The notes beneath the pieces were generated by a model, which did not search any database, had not been told where the DNA came from, and saw nothing but the letters and a program-made list of their open reading frames with translations. 64,000 nucleotides of DNA from Schlesneria sp. (lineage in GTDB: Bacteria; Planctomycetota; Planctomycetia; Planctomycetales; Planctomycetaceae). The position numbers and the translations under genes were made by a program. The stretch lies in assembly GCA_028291515.1 (NCBI GenBank), contig JAQGHU010000053.1:1-64000 (forward strand), written 5' to 3'. Positions 46,201 to 54,358 of the stretch are shown one piece after another; position 1 is the first letter of the stretch; each line of letters starts with the position of its first letter.

Positions 46201-46368
46201 CTGCAGTGGATTGAGAAAAGCGAAGCCGCTCAGTGGTCCTTGTGCGGGCAATAGCGTCCCAGCCTTCTCGACCATCACTTTCAGCTTGGAGAGGACGGCC
46301 TCACCTCCGGAAAAATCGCTTTTCGCGGAGACATCGGCAGCGGCGGAAGCCATCGGACTCATGGACAT
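43240..46368 (-). CDS. dabA: DabA-type inorganic carbon transporter subunit (DUF2309)
   Basis: 1042 residues. DabA subunits resemble a beta-carbonic anhydrase and, with a proton-translocating DabB, pump bicarbonate/CO2 into the cell. The zinc ligand set is present with family spacing: Cys522 and Asp524 in CIDARE, His710 in GHGSSC and Cys725 in YDCGACTG. Other marks are PLSGFAFLNPLQGLEDLPF near the N-terminus and PGWGCGTKLPHNITSLLGVM near the C-terminus. No dabB-like (NuoL-type) gene is in the flanking sequence. It starts at 46368; a second Met three codons in is possible. Confidence 0.9.
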   Translation of the reverse strand: MSMSPMASAAADVSAKSDFSGGEAVLSKLKVMVEKAGTLLPAQGPLSGFAFLNPLQGLEDLPFEEGMMKGSRLFGCRPYLPEDIYRDRLASGRIVLDDLCAVLQAELGESAATPVMPVGTRFDVRLAMLQYPLRTAPREELRWFIAETNALARFSDETPVTVRKWFLESTRHWVMREILSRGVEDPANEGSSVQPAVNELVSNLVERFSENSIETWDDSTWETFTLQLLWHVCRRGVERVEIRSTTTSAQARHRDLLLEVTGEDSDLLVHPILIRFCASFTDQGISDWAMPDRDQGFFRSFCTLYQTHAALPARWMRPLARELAGLRSAQTTPLESIRQSLDDLGVPEEEWGDFIEMITVSLRGWAGILWQMEVREDRVPRPTPRGSLIEFVAVRLLLERTALRYLAKNQSLPIGDTLADLRTILHDRASLRATSSIEQRTFFVFQLAQVMGWSPRELDAMSSRAWAELIGEVESFPPLARRRAFQLAFEHRLVVKALDAISVKNQRPPEPAVPTRFQSVFCIDAREESFRRHLEEQSPAIETFGAAGFFGVAMYFRGIADAHYAAQCPIVIRPQRWVVEDMVYPFEQTHQFRARSRRALGIAIHQIHLDSRSFAPGAVLSAGLGTLASIPLVMRVLFPKFTARIRRTFGSIVAPPLMTRLRLERKLPAAGPNPGEVGYTIEEMADLGERMLRDIGLTSSFARLVFFLGHGSSCQNNPHKSTYDCGACTGNPGGPNGRALAAMLNNPKVRSILVSHGLPLTEETIFVGGLHNTCEDTITFYDLDQLPKSHFDDFAAARSAFDTACRRNSHERCRRFFSAALDLTPDEAHQHVKDRSEDLAQTRPEFGNASNALCIVGRRSRSKGLFLDRRSFMQSYDPTEDDADHTILARILGAVIPVCSGINMQYYLSAIDSPGWGCGTKLPHNITSLLGVMDGAESDLRCGLPSQSVEIHEPVRLLFILETTPEGILSIMQRNPTIGRILGNGWAQLAVLDPNSDQIQVYRNGQFSPYQPTVTELKKASSSIDWYRGWRDHLSFAEIGRN

Positions 46369-46986
46369 CGTCTCAGTGGGTATCAGGCAGATCGTGATCT
46401 CTAGATCACCGATTCGAATCGTTCATACCGCGCTTCTTCGGAGAACCGCAAACACGATGCCGCGATCCCTTCTACGATTCTTGCGAATTGGTCAGGTAGA
46501 AGGAAAGGCCTTTCGGAATCGCCGCGAACAAGCTGAATCCTTCAACCACCACTGAGAAAGATCGCGGGGCGCAACATAAGAGATCATAACAGGAGTCGCA
46601 ATCACTATTTGCTGACATTGATGATAGTCTTCGGACAGTCTGATTTGTGACCTTGCTGATGTCCGATTCTTGGTAACGACTGCCGCGAACAGGTGCGAAG
46701 AATTGCATCGGTTTTGCCTGCAGTTTCCACAATGCTACCCAGAACTGTGATTCGTAGAAGCCCGCATTTATGAATGATACTGGTCGAGGAAAATTGATAG
46801 TTCGTAAGGATTCGGTTTTCCGATATCGATCAGAGGGACAGAACTCCATAGCATCCTCGCCGAGTTGTCTTTCGTGTTTGATCGGTCGAAATCAATGAGA
46901 ACGACCCGGCATGCGAAATGCGATGTCAGCCGCTCGCCGAAGTTTGGTAGACCTTGTGAATAGCAATTCAATTTGCAGAGGATCGT
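46369..46986. other. gene-free stretch upstream of dabA
   Basis: About 620 bases. A 125-codon frame on the minus strand (46472-46849) has no family sense and no ribosome-binding site, so I leave it out. The base composition is more AT-rich than the neighbouring genes. No repeat of the known families seen. Promoters for dabA and the 46987 gene should be here. Confidence 0.45.
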
Positions 46987-47208
46987 ATGTTTTCAGAGCC
47001 ACTCAATTCAGTAAATGGCCTTTTCAATGCTCCTGGTCTTGAGCTCGAGTTCATGGCCGTCGGTGTTCTCGCCGTGGGAGTTGTCTGTTACATGGCTCGA
47101 ATCGCCTGGATCGCCCTGTCGCATGCTCGCCGAATGGAACTGGAAGCCATGAAGTCGATGGTCGCTCCTGAAGCCTATGCCTACGCTGGTCCCTACTGCG
47201 CCGGTTGA
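46987..47208 (+). CDS. small single-helix membrane protein
   Basis: 73 residues. GCAGAGGATCGT precedes the ATG, a fair ribosome-binding site. One membrane helix is at about 22-45 (FMAVGVLAVGVVCYMARIAW), followed by a short charged helix and a C-terminal Ala/Tyr-rich tail (PEAYAYAGPYCAG). No family recognised. Codon use and the binding site make it likely real. Confidence 0.6.
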   Translation: MFSEPLNSVNGLFNAPGLELEFMAVGVLAVGVVCYMARIAWIALSHARRMELEAMKSMVAPEAYAYAGPYCAG

Positions 47209-47246
47209 TTTGATTATGATGTCCTGGGAATCCTTTCAGGGTTCCC

Positions 47247-48062
47247 TTATCGGGGATTCTTCGCGTTGCATCGCGGGCAATGGTCGTTGTGGACCACGCG
47301 AAGACCCCAGCTCAATGTGCCACGGGGATACACCTGCCCACAGAAGGGGCACGTGACATCGCCGAACAGCAGCCAGATGAGGTGAAAATCGCCACCCATC
47401 ATCATCCATGGCAATGCGGCCATCACCGCGAAATACCAGACAACCCATACCCGCACGAACGACGACCAGCGCTCGGCCGGAATGCCAAACGCGGAGATTT
47501 CCTGCAGATAAAACGGCAGATTCCCCGCCAGATGAAGTGCAATTGCCAAGACGATTCCGGTCCCGAATCTTTGCAGCGCGATCAGGGTCAACGTGCCGTG
47601 AATCACGCAGACCATCGCTCGTTCGTTAATGAATCCGGTCAGATTGATCAGACTGTAATTGGCTACGACCGGATCACCGACATAAGTGATTGCGGCCAGC
47701 AGCCACATTTCGCCGATCCCAAACCCCAGTCCAATCGCCATCGCTCGCCAGAGTTTCGTTTGCGATGTCGTCGTCCGCCAGACGTATGGCAGCAGCAGTG
47801 GCCACAGCTTGATGAACTCTTCCAGGAAGGGCCTCATCGCAAACGTCACGAACTGACGAGTGGTCAAGTCCGTCGAATGCTCCAGCCACGTATCGAGTGG
47901 TAGACGCAGGCCATAGTGCAGGACCGGGCTGAGCGGAAGCTGTGACACGCAGAGTAAGATCAGGGTCCAGCGTTCTTCCCGCGCCGATCGCCACGCGATC
48001 AACCCACCCAGCGTCAGCAGCGACGCAAGGGTGGCTATCGCAGCGGCGACCAAGATTCCCAT
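47247..48062 (-). CDS. PrsW-like intramembrane protease with C-terminal zinc ribbon
   Basis: 271 residues, about seven membrane helices. Family motifs of PrsW/CPBP-type intramembrane proteases are in order: RPFLEEFIKLW (E81 E82, EExxK), GFGIGEMW (E118), VIHGTLT (H155) and IALHLAGN (H177). PrsW cleaves anti-sigma factors within the membrane in Bacillus; targets here are unknown. After the last helix a zinc ribbon follows (TCPFCGQVYPRG; DHCPRCNAKNPR), an extra feature that may bind a regulator or nucleic acid. No anti-sigma gene is adjacent. Confidence 0.83.
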   Translation of the reverse strand: MGILVAAAIATLASLLTLGGLIAWRSAREERWTLILLCVSQLPLSPVLHYGLRLPLDTWLEHSTDLTTRQFVTFAMRPFLEEFIKLWPLLLPYVWRTTTSQTKLWRAMAIGLGFGIGEMWLLAAITYVGDPVVANYSLINLTGFINERAMVCVIHGTLTLIALQRFGTGIVLAIALHLAGNLPFYLQEISAFGIPAERWSSFVRVWVVWYFAVMAALPWMMMGGDFHLIWLLFGDVTCPFCGQVYPRGTLSWGLRVVHNDHCPRCNAKNPR

Positions 48063-48183
48063 CGCAAACAGACTCCTGAACCATCAACTGACGCACGTCA
48101 CGGGCGGCCAATTAAAGGTGGATTATGACAATGACGCAAGGCGAAGGTGGAAAGTGCCTTATGCTGGAGTCGTTTTCCAGTTC

Positions 48184-49161
48184 TCAGAGATCAATCATAG
48201 TCCCAACACTATCTTGTTCAGCGCGCCGCAGAACCTCGGTCGCACAGTAAAGATCTTGAACAGCATTGCCGACCGACTTGAAAAATGTCAGCTCATTCGG
48301 CGATCGCCGACCTGTTGAAGTCCCCAAGACCACCTCGCCCAGTTCGGCTGGATGAAAGTCCGCGGATAGCAGTCCCTGCTCGATCGGCTGCCGCAAGTCT
48401 CCCGCTTCACCGAGGCACGCTTCCCGCTGATCGACAAAGACGGTCGCTCGACAGACCGTGGCCTCCGGAACTTCAGCCATCGCCGGTGCAAATGAACCGA
48501 CTCCATTGATATGGACACCTGGGCCAAGTTCGTCATCGCTGAAGACCGGAGTCTGGCTAGTTGTGGCAGTACAAATCACACCGCAGCTTTTCAATTCGCT
48601 TCGATCAGGATTGGGGATCAACCGGCAATTGCCCGCATTCGCGGCTTGTTCGCGACAAAAGCGTTCGGCAGATTCGGTGCTGCGACTGAACACGTAGACA
48701 ACTTCCAGCGGTAGCGTGGCGAGCATCGCTGCCAACTGTTGACCAGCCTGCCCACCTGCCCCGAACAGAGCCGCCTTCGTGACGTGGGGATTGGCGAGTA
48801 GCCGACAAGCCAGTCCCGATGCCGCCCCTGTTCGCAGCGCCGTCAGATACTCGGCATCCATCAACGCCAGCGGTAACCCCGTCGACGCGTCGTTCACCAA
48901 CAGCAATCCGGTTGTCACGGGAAGTTGGCGTGCGACATTGCCCGGAAACACCGACACCGCTTTGACGACATAGATTCCCGATTGCGACGACAACGCGGGC
49001 TTATACAGCATCGTCCCGACATTGCTGGCGATCTTCGTCCGCGGTGGGACTTCAACCTGCCCTGACGACAACGCCGCGAACGCATCGGCCATCAAGTCGA
49101 TTGCTTGCGGCATCTGCAGGCATCGCCGCACATCGTCGCCAGTCAGCAACCGCAGCTTCAT
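48184..49161 (-). CDS. ornithine cyclodeaminase / mu-crystallin family protein
   Basis: 325 residues. Rossmann NAD site in KAALFGAGGQAGQQLAAMLA; the N-terminal substrate region LTGDDVRRCLQMPQAIDLM and KAVSVFPGNVARQLP; the conserved segment LPLALMDAEYLTALRTGAAS; later VICTATTSQTPVF and HINGVGSFAPAMAEVP. The family includes ornithine cyclodeaminase (ornithine to proline), alanine dehydrogenase and imine reductases, so the exact reaction is open. It lies 33 bases after the end of the TrmH-type gene on the same strand and may be co-transcribed. Confidence 0.92.
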   Translation of the reverse strand: MKLRLLTGDDVRRCLQMPQAIDLMADAFAALSSGQVEVPPRTKIASNVGTMLYKPALSSQSGIYVVKAVSVFPGNVARQLPVTTGLLLVNDASTGLPLALMDAEYLTALRTGAASGLACRLLANPHVTKAALFGAGGQAGQQLAAMLATLPLEVVYVFSRSTESAERFCREQAANAGNCRLIPNPDRSELKSCGVICTATTSQTPVFSDDELGPGVHINGVGSFAPAMAEVPEATVCRATVFVDQREACLGEAGDLRQPIEQGLLSADFHPAELGEVVLGTSTGRRSPNELTFFKSVGNAVQDLYCATEVLRRAEQDSVGTMIDL

Positions 49162-49194
49162 CGAATGTGCCTCCTGCTAGAACTCATCATTGCC

Positions 49195-49986
49195 TCAGCT
49201 GCTAAAGTGATGCAGAAAGATCCCAGCTGCGATGGCCACGTTCAGCGAATCGGTCCCGCGACGCATCGGGATCGTCAATCGCCGCTGACAAAGCGACTGC
49301 CATTGCTGATCCAGGCCGTCGGCCTCGTTACCAAACAGCAGGCCCACGTGCGAACTACGATCGGCGCTCGATAGTGGGCTGGCGTTGTCATCCAACACGG
49401 TCGCGATCAGTTCCAGATTCCACTCTTCGCGCAGCCGCAGCACATCGCGCTGCAGATCCACAGACTCAATGATCGGCAGCCGAAACGCGGTTCCCATGGA
49501 AACTCGCAGCACACGGCGTGAGAACGGATCGCAACAACTTCGGCCCAGTAGCAACGCATCGATTCCGAACGCGCTGCCCAGTCGAATGATCGTCCCCAGG
49601 TTTTCAGGGTTGTCGCAGTTCGGGCAGATGGCAACGGTGAGTCGCTCCGCTTTTCGCGAGATGACTTCATCGATCGTCCGAGCGGGTTGACGAATACCGC
49701 ACGCCAGCACTCCCACATGAAAGTTAAATCCCGTCAGTTGTTCACCGACTTCCTGTGGGATGACATACAGCGGAATTTCGGGCGGAACTTTCGGTCCCCA
49801 TTCCGCCTCCCGCTTCTGGGCGATCAAGACGGATTCGGTCTGATAGTCGCTCGCCAACAGTCGTTCGACCAGCTTCGTTCCCTCGGCAATAAACAGCCGC
49901 CCGTCGCGCAGCAGGTTGCTCGACTTCAGATGTCGATACATCTGCACTCGGGGATCGTCCAGTGATTCAATCGCAATTCGCGGCAT
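49195..49986 (-). CDS. TrmH/SpoU family RNA 2'-O-methyltransferase
   Basis: 263 residues from ATG 49986. Knotted SPOUT enzyme that methylates a ribose 2'-OH in tRNA or rRNA. The N-terminal substrate-binding part (RDGRLFIAEGTKLVERLLAS) precedes the catalytic part: NPENLGTIIRLGSAFGIDAL (motif 1), LLFGNEADGLDQQW (motif 2) and IPMRRGTDSLNVAIAAGIFL (motif 3). In many members motif 2 has GxExxG as here. The frame is open up to 50115 but the family begins at MPRIAIESL. It lies 33 bases upstream of the cyclodeaminase-like gene and 50 bases after the GDSL-like gene. Confidence 0.93.
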   Translation of the reverse strand: MPRIAIESLDDPRVQMYRHLKSSNLLRDGRLFIAEGTKLVERLLASDYQTESVLIAQKREAEWGPKVPPEIPLYVIPQEVGEQLTGFNFHVGVLACGIRQPARTIDEVISRKAERLTVAICPNCDNPENLGTIIRLGSAFGIDALLLGRSCCDPFSRRVLRVSMGTAFRLPIIESVDLQRDVLRLREEWNLELIATVLDDNASPLSSADRSSHVGLLFGNEADGLDQQWQSLCQRRLTIPMRRGTDSLNVAIAAGIFLHHFSS

Positions 49987-50036
49987 TGTCGCTCTTTGTC
50001 TGGATGTTCGGTCAGTCACAGTGGACCGGACCCTCG

Positions 50037-51365
50037 TCAGCGACTCGATTTCTTGATTCGGGCCGCAATCGCTTTCGCCATGATCTCGTCTCCGGCCGGT
50101 ACCACATGACAACAAACGTCATTGTAAATCGGTTCGGGATGATCGGCGAAAACTCGGGTTAGGTCTGTGAAGGCGACGCCGGCCGCGACCAACTCGGCAC
50201 CGCGAGCCTGCATTAATGGGAAACAAGTCCGGACGCTGATACAGGTTTGACCGGTGTCATCAACAGCGGTCTTCGCCTCTTCAGCACCGATCGGTTTTGA
50301 ACCGGGCAGATACTGGTTCGGTTGCAGGAAGTGGTAGTAGCGGATCCCTCGACCGAGGCACAGTTGATTCAGCAACAACGACGAACGGCTCCAGATGTCG
50401 ATGCAGTGGTTGTAAACATCGGCAGTCGATTCGAAATGTTCTGGCGGGCCCGACCCGCAATAAGTCCGCTCGGTCTCGCTGTAGCGGGACATCATCGTCG
50501 TCTGGGTTCGAATGAGCCGATCTGAGCGATTCTTGCGGATCCCCCACACGAGCAGAGCCGTCGGCGAGTACTTCCACGGGGCCTTCGCAAACCACTGTGC
50601 GTCATCGCGCTGCTGCTGTCGTAGATAAGTCACATAGCCCCCCATGCGAACAAACTCGGGACTGGCTGTCCCCGCGATCAGCTTGCCCCAGTCGCGAGGG
50701 TACGCGGCATTCACTCCGAAGGGAACGTTATCAACTTCTGGCAATGCCGCTTCGTTAAAGCCGTCCAGATTGATCACGATGTCAAATTCGGCACCCAGGA
50801 CCGTCAGGAAGTTTATCGTCATCAGTTGTTGAGGCTGCTTGTACCCGTTGCTGCCCAGCCGCACGAACTCAAATTTCTTCCCGGCAAACTCGGGGGACTG
50901 CGACAGTTCATCGGCGATGACTTGAGTGGCATTCATGCCGAGTTGCCGGGCCACCGAGCCCCCCAGGATTGCGATAATCACTTTGTCGGGCGAGCGTTTG
51001 TGAATCGGCAGGCTGTCGTCGATGAAGCCAAATTCCGTGACGCGATACTTGTCATCATAAGTCAGCTTCTGATCGGGGCGCGGCTGCATCACCATGCCGA
51101 TGTAGGGATGAATCACGCCCGGTGCCGCGAACTGCCCGCCTGGCTGAAACGGATCTTCCGCAGCGGCCCCCTGCTGTTGCTTCACCAACTGTTCTGAGGA
51201 TCCCAGAAAGAGCTGCACCGCAACATAAGAGAAGGCTTCGATAAAGCCCCACATCCCGATCAGCAGCACTAGATTGAAGAGCAGACGCTTACGCCAGCGG
51301 AGGCGTTGTCCCCCGGATTCCATTGCGACAACCTTCCGCGCGAGTTGATGTTCGACTGCATTCAT
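50037..51365 (-). CDS. membrane-anchored SGNH-hydrolase-like protein
   Basis: 442 residues. One N-terminal membrane helix (LLFNLVLLIGMWGFIEAFSY) anchors a large extracytoplasmic domain. IIAILGGSVARQLGMNATQ looks like the block I Ser of SGNH hydrolases (GGS in place of GDS). FDIVINLDGFNEA matches the Asn-containing block, and NDVCCHVVPAGDEIMAKAIA gives the final Asp and His. Such proteins in bacteria often act on O-acetyl groups of polysaccharides; none is proven here. It is followed by the TrmH-type gene after 50 bases and preceded by a sensor kinase gene on the same strand. Confidence 0.75.
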   Translation of the reverse strand: MNAVEHQLARKVVAMESGGQRLRWRKRLLFNLVLLIGMWGFIEAFSYVAVQLFLGSSEQLVKQQQGAAAEDPFQPGGQFAAPGVIHPYIGMVMQPRPDQKLTYDDKYRVTEFGFIDDSLPIHKRSPDKVIIAILGGSVARQLGMNATQVIADELSQSPEFAGKKFEFVRLGSNGYKQPQQLMTINFLTVLGAEFDIVINLDGFNEAALPEVDNVPFGVNAAYPRDWGKLIAGTASPEFVRMGGYVTYLRQQQRDDAQWFAKAPWKYSPTALLVWGIRKNRSDRLIRTQTTMMSRYSETERTYCGSGPPEHFESTADVYNHCIDIWSRSSLLLNQLCLGRGIRYYHFLQPNQYLPGSKPIGAEEAKTAVDDTGQTCISVRTCFPLMQARGAELVAAGVAFTDLTRVFADHPEPIYNDVCCHVVPAGDEIMAKAIAARIKKSSR

Positions 51366-51434
51366 GGCGATCGTAGCGACTGCGGTAACACCACTCCAGT
51401 TCGATGGGGCACCCAGAGCACTACCTACTGCCTG

Positions 51435-52805
51435 CTATGACTTAGGAAATCGCAACTCGAAGCAGGTCGTGTCGGCGATGCGTTGCCAGGTTAGTTCTGC
51501 ACCGTGCGCGGTGGCGATTTCGCGAGCGACGGACAGGCCCAGGCCGGTGCCGTCGGGTTTGCTGGTGGCGAACGGCTCGAACAGTCGCTGCGACATTGCC
51601 TCTGTGGGACCGGGTCCGCTGTCGAGGACTCGTAGCGACGTTCCCGTGGGTGTTCGATCCAGTTCCACGCGAACGACCCCCGCGCGGCCGTCGGCTCGTG
51701 TCGCTGCTTCGATGGCGTTGACGAGCAGGTTCAACAGCAATTGTCGCAGCGAATCGGGCTCGCCCGTGACGACGATCTCGGCTTCGGGTCGCTGCCAGTC
51801 GAGTTGGATGTTGGCGTGCTGACAGGCGGGTCCGATCAGTGGCAGGATCTCTTCGACCAGCGTTCGTAACGAGACTTCCTGCTTGGGTAGTTGATCGCCG
51901 CGTCCCAGATGCAGGAACCTCTTCAGCGATGTTTCCATGAGCCGGAGTTGTCGCAGCGCGACATCCAACGATTCGCGATCTGTCGAGGCGTCCAGATCCG
52001 CCTGATGAAACTCAAGCGCCATCAGCGCGCCCGTTGCCGAATTCCGGAGTTGATGCGCGATCCCGGCCCCGATCTGCCCCAACGTTCGCAGACGTTCGCT
52101 GCGACGCACCTGCTCTTCATAGCGACCTAATTGCTCGGCCATCCGATTGAGAGCCGTGGCGAGGTCGAGGAGTTCGTCGTCGGTTGCGGGCAGCGATCTG
52201 GACGTGAACTGGCCGGCCGCAATCGCCGACGCCTGTTCGCTGAGTTGGCGGACGCGACTGGTAAAGCGACGTGCCAGGAATGTCGTCAGGCCGACGGCGA
52301 CCAGCGCTGCCACAAACCCGGCGACCAGCGGTGGCCATGCGGCACGACGGGCGACTCGATCCCAATGTTCTTCGGGGTACAGGGCGTACAGCGACTGCCC
52401 TTCCGATTGAGGCGGGACGGTCCGAATCGGCAACCGTGCCGCTCGATAGGGACTGGACGAGAGAGTCATCGAGAACTCGGGCAACGGCCCCCCTGCGCTG
52501 TCCTGACGCTGGAGATCGGCAACCTCGGAATCGCTCAGACTTAATGTGGAATGCAGCAGGCGACCATCGTGATCCAGCACGGCAAAGTCGGCTCCGGAGA
52601 GTCCCGCCATCTTTCGCAAGACGTTTTCGCTTAAGGGGAAACCTGCATCGACTAGAGTTCCCGCCAGCCGCCGCAGGTTTTCCTGTTCCTGCTCGCGAGC
52701 GAACTTCGCCCCCAGCCAGGCCCCGGCCAAGCTGGCGACGGCCACCCCCGCCAGCACGACGACCAGCATGGGAACCAGCAACTGCTGTTGAATCGGCCGA
52801 CGCAT
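51435..52805 (-). CDS. sensor histidine kinase
   Basis: 456 residues. Two membrane helices (10-32 and 158-178) enclose an extracytoplasmic sensor of about 125 residues. HAMP follows at 175-230, then the H-box GQIGAGIAHQLRNSATG with phospho-His251, and the ATPase domain with LRQLLLNLLVNAIEAATRAD (N-box), VLDSGPGPTEAM (G1) and DGTGLGLSVAREIATAHGAE (G2). Class is HisKA-type, as in NtrB/ZraS-like kinases. No response regulator gene is beside it within the window, so its partner is elsewhere. It is 70 bases upstream of the SGNH-like gene. Confidence 0.93.
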   Translation of the reverse strand: MRRPIQQQLLVPMLVVVLAGVAVASLAGAWLGAKFAREQEQENLRRLAGTLVDAGFPLSENVLRKMAGLSGADFAVLDHDGRLLHSTLSLSDSEVADLQRQDSAGGPLPEFSMTLSSSPYRAARLPIRTVPPQSEGQSLYALYPEEHWDRVARRAAWPPLVAGFVAALVAVGLTTFLARRFTSRVRQLSEQASAIAAGQFTSRSLPATDDELLDLATALNRMAEQLGRYEEQVRRSERLRTLGQIGAGIAHQLRNSATGALMALEFHQADLDASTDRESLDVALRQLRLMETSLKRFLHLGRGDQLPKQEVSLRTLVEEILPLIGPACQHANIQLDWQRPEAEIVVTGEPDSLRQLLLNLLVNAIEAATRADGRAGVVRVELDRTPTGTSLRVLDSGPGPTEAMSQRLFEPFATSKPDGTGLGLSVAREIATAHGAELTWQRIADTTCFELRFPKS

Positions 52806-53000
52806 TAAGTTGGTAGCCCGTATCGATTGCGCAAAGTAGAAGGCACACTCCGTGTGCCGTGAAAGTGAGACAGCGAGCGGTCTACAGCACCCACCCGCCT
52901 GCCGTCAATTCCGGGCGTCTTTGGATCCGCTGTTACGACAGTCTTGGATATTGGATTGGGTGCCACACCGCCAGAGCATTCGCGCAGGATGAGCGGTTTT

Positions 53001-53107
53001 AACGCAAAGTCGCCAAGGCACAGAGACGCAAAAGAAAGGAGAGTAAGGCCAATCTGACCCGTTGTTTCTTCCTTCGCGTCCTTGCGACTTGGCGCCTTTG
53101 CGCTGAA
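53001..53107. repeat. imperfect fold-back element, family H
   Basis: Left arm 53001-53040 (AACGCAAAGTCGCCAAGGCA, then CAGAGACGCAAAAGAAAGG) and right arm 53071-53107 (CCTTCGCGTCCTTGCGACTT, then GGCGCCTTTGCGCTG) are imperfect reverse complements with a 30-base loop. The plan equals families A and B but the words differ. The rest of 52806-53508 has no gene. Confidence 0.75.
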
Positions 53108-53175
53108 TCCGTCGCGATGTGAGAACGCGATGACGATGCCTAACTGACGTGCCTATTCGCCGTGTCCACTTTCCA

Positions 53176-53223
53176 AGACACGGCCATGTCGAGGACTCCA
53201 AGTCCTCCAAGTCCGTGGCACCC
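53176..53223. repeat. family D repeat
   Basis: AGACACGGCCATGTCGAGGA then CTCCAAGTCC..., ending GTCCGTGGCACCC; it carries a duplicated inner word (CTCCAAGTC). See 32431, 58692 and 62313 for related copies. Confidence 0.75.
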
Positions 53224-53508
53224 TACCCTTTGAGCTCGATGAGCGGTGTGATTGCGATGGCGCAACCTATTTCACTGATGTGGGATATCATTTTGACCGA
53301 TGTCACATGATTGCATTGCAGAGGTTTGTCTTGAAGAACGAGGCGAAAACGCAGTCTGGCAAAAACCTGTGCAATAATTCGGTCGGAAACGCAAATAGAC
53401 TTCTACCACTGCTAAGACACAAAGGGTAAAATCGCGGAACTCTGTCGGCCGGCCGAACGTCTGCTGCCTTGGATCTTGCCGAGCGATTCGCTGTCGAAAG
53501 TTGTTCGT

Positions 53509-54255
53509 ATGCCAAAGTTCATCGTCCATTTCGCTGTGCTGATGCTGTTCGCGTCGCTGGGTCACGCTCAGGAACGACAGATCCAACTCAGTCCCGAGGG
53601 GGCTCAGGCGATCACGATCACGGGGGAGACAGTGATCTCGGGCGACGTGATAATCGATGGTAACGGTGGAATAAAGGTTATGTCCCTGACCCCGCAAGTC
53701 GTCGTGCCGGTGACTCCACCCGGGACCAAACCCGAAACAGGTGGCCGTCGCGGTCGATCGCGAATGGTTCCGACGCTGCCGAAGGAATACGAAGCTCGCG
53801 ATAAGAATGGCGATGGCCAGATTGGCCTGTATGAGTGGGATCGATCGAAGTACTCCGAGTTCGCCAAGCTCGACAAGAACGGCGATGGCTTCCTGACCCC
53901 GTCCGAATTGAACGCGAAGGGGAATGTGTTTGGGACTCGTCTGAAAGGGGGCATCATGGAAAAGGACGCTCTTCCCAATCCCGGCAACCTCGTCGCACTC
54001 GGCCAGAAAGTGGGCGAATCGTTTGTGTATTCGGTCACCGGTCGCACGTCGGCCGCGGTCTATGGAACGGGAACCTATACAGCGGATAGCGACCTGGCGT
54101 CCGTCGCGGTGCATGCCGGTCTGTTGAAGGATGGCGAAAAGGGTGTCGTGACGGTGACGATTGTGGAGACCCCCAATCAATTCACCGGCTCGGCAGCGAA
54201 CGGCGTTTCCAGCAGTAGCTGGCAGGCGTATCCCGCCGCCTATACCGTGCGGTAG
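53509..54255 (+). CDS. secreted EF-hand and LCCL-domain protein
   Basis: 248 residues. Signal peptide MPKFIVHFAVLMLFASLGHA. After a linker, two EF-hand loops are visible: DKNGDGQIGLYEW near 100-115 and DKNGDGFLTPSEL near 123-136, both with the Asp-x-Asn-x-Asp pattern that binds calcium. The C-terminal 90 residues form an LCCL-like domain: FVYSVTGRTSAAVYGTGTYT, DSDLASVAVHAGLLKDGEKG and VTVTIVETPNQFTGSAANGV. LCCL domains are better known from eukaryotic secreted proteins but occur in planctomycetes. Role unknown; probably a calcium-dependent surface binder. Confidence 0.85.
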   Translation: MPKFIVHFAVLMLFASLGHAQERQIQLSPEGAQAITITGETVISGDVIIDGNGGIKVMSLTPQVVVPVTPPGTKPETGGRRGRSRMVPTLPKEYEARDKNGDGQIGLYEWDRSKYSEFAKLDKNGDGFLTPSELNAKGNVFGTRLKGGIMEKDALPNPGNLVALGQKVGESFVYSVTGRTSAAVYGTGTYTADSDLASVAVHAGLLKDGEKGVVTVTIVETPNQFTGSAANGVSSSSWQAYPAAYTVR

Positions 54256-54267
54256 TCTGGTGATTTG

Positions 54268-54325
54268 GTAGGTTATGCTTCAGCATATCTCTGCTCATCT
54301 TTCGTTATGCTGAAGCATAACCTAC
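54268..54325. repeat. family C palindromes in inverted pair
   Basis: GTAGGTTATGCTTCAGCATA at 54268-54287 and its reverse complement at 54305-54325, with an 18-base spacer. As a pair they can form a long hairpin right after the EF-hand/LCCL gene. They may also serve as a terminator, though no T-tract follows. Confidence 0.8.
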
Positions 54326-54358
54326 TAGACTGAAGCTTCACCTACGACAGGGCTTGGA

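Noticed and set aside
46472-46849. 125-codon minus-strand ORF
   Set aside because: No ribosome-binding site, atypical composition, no recognisable domain; it lies in an AT-richer gap.
53272-54180. 302-codon minus-strand ORF
   Set aside because: Antisense to the EF-hand/LCCL gene; the sense frame has a signal peptide and two perfect EF-hand loops.
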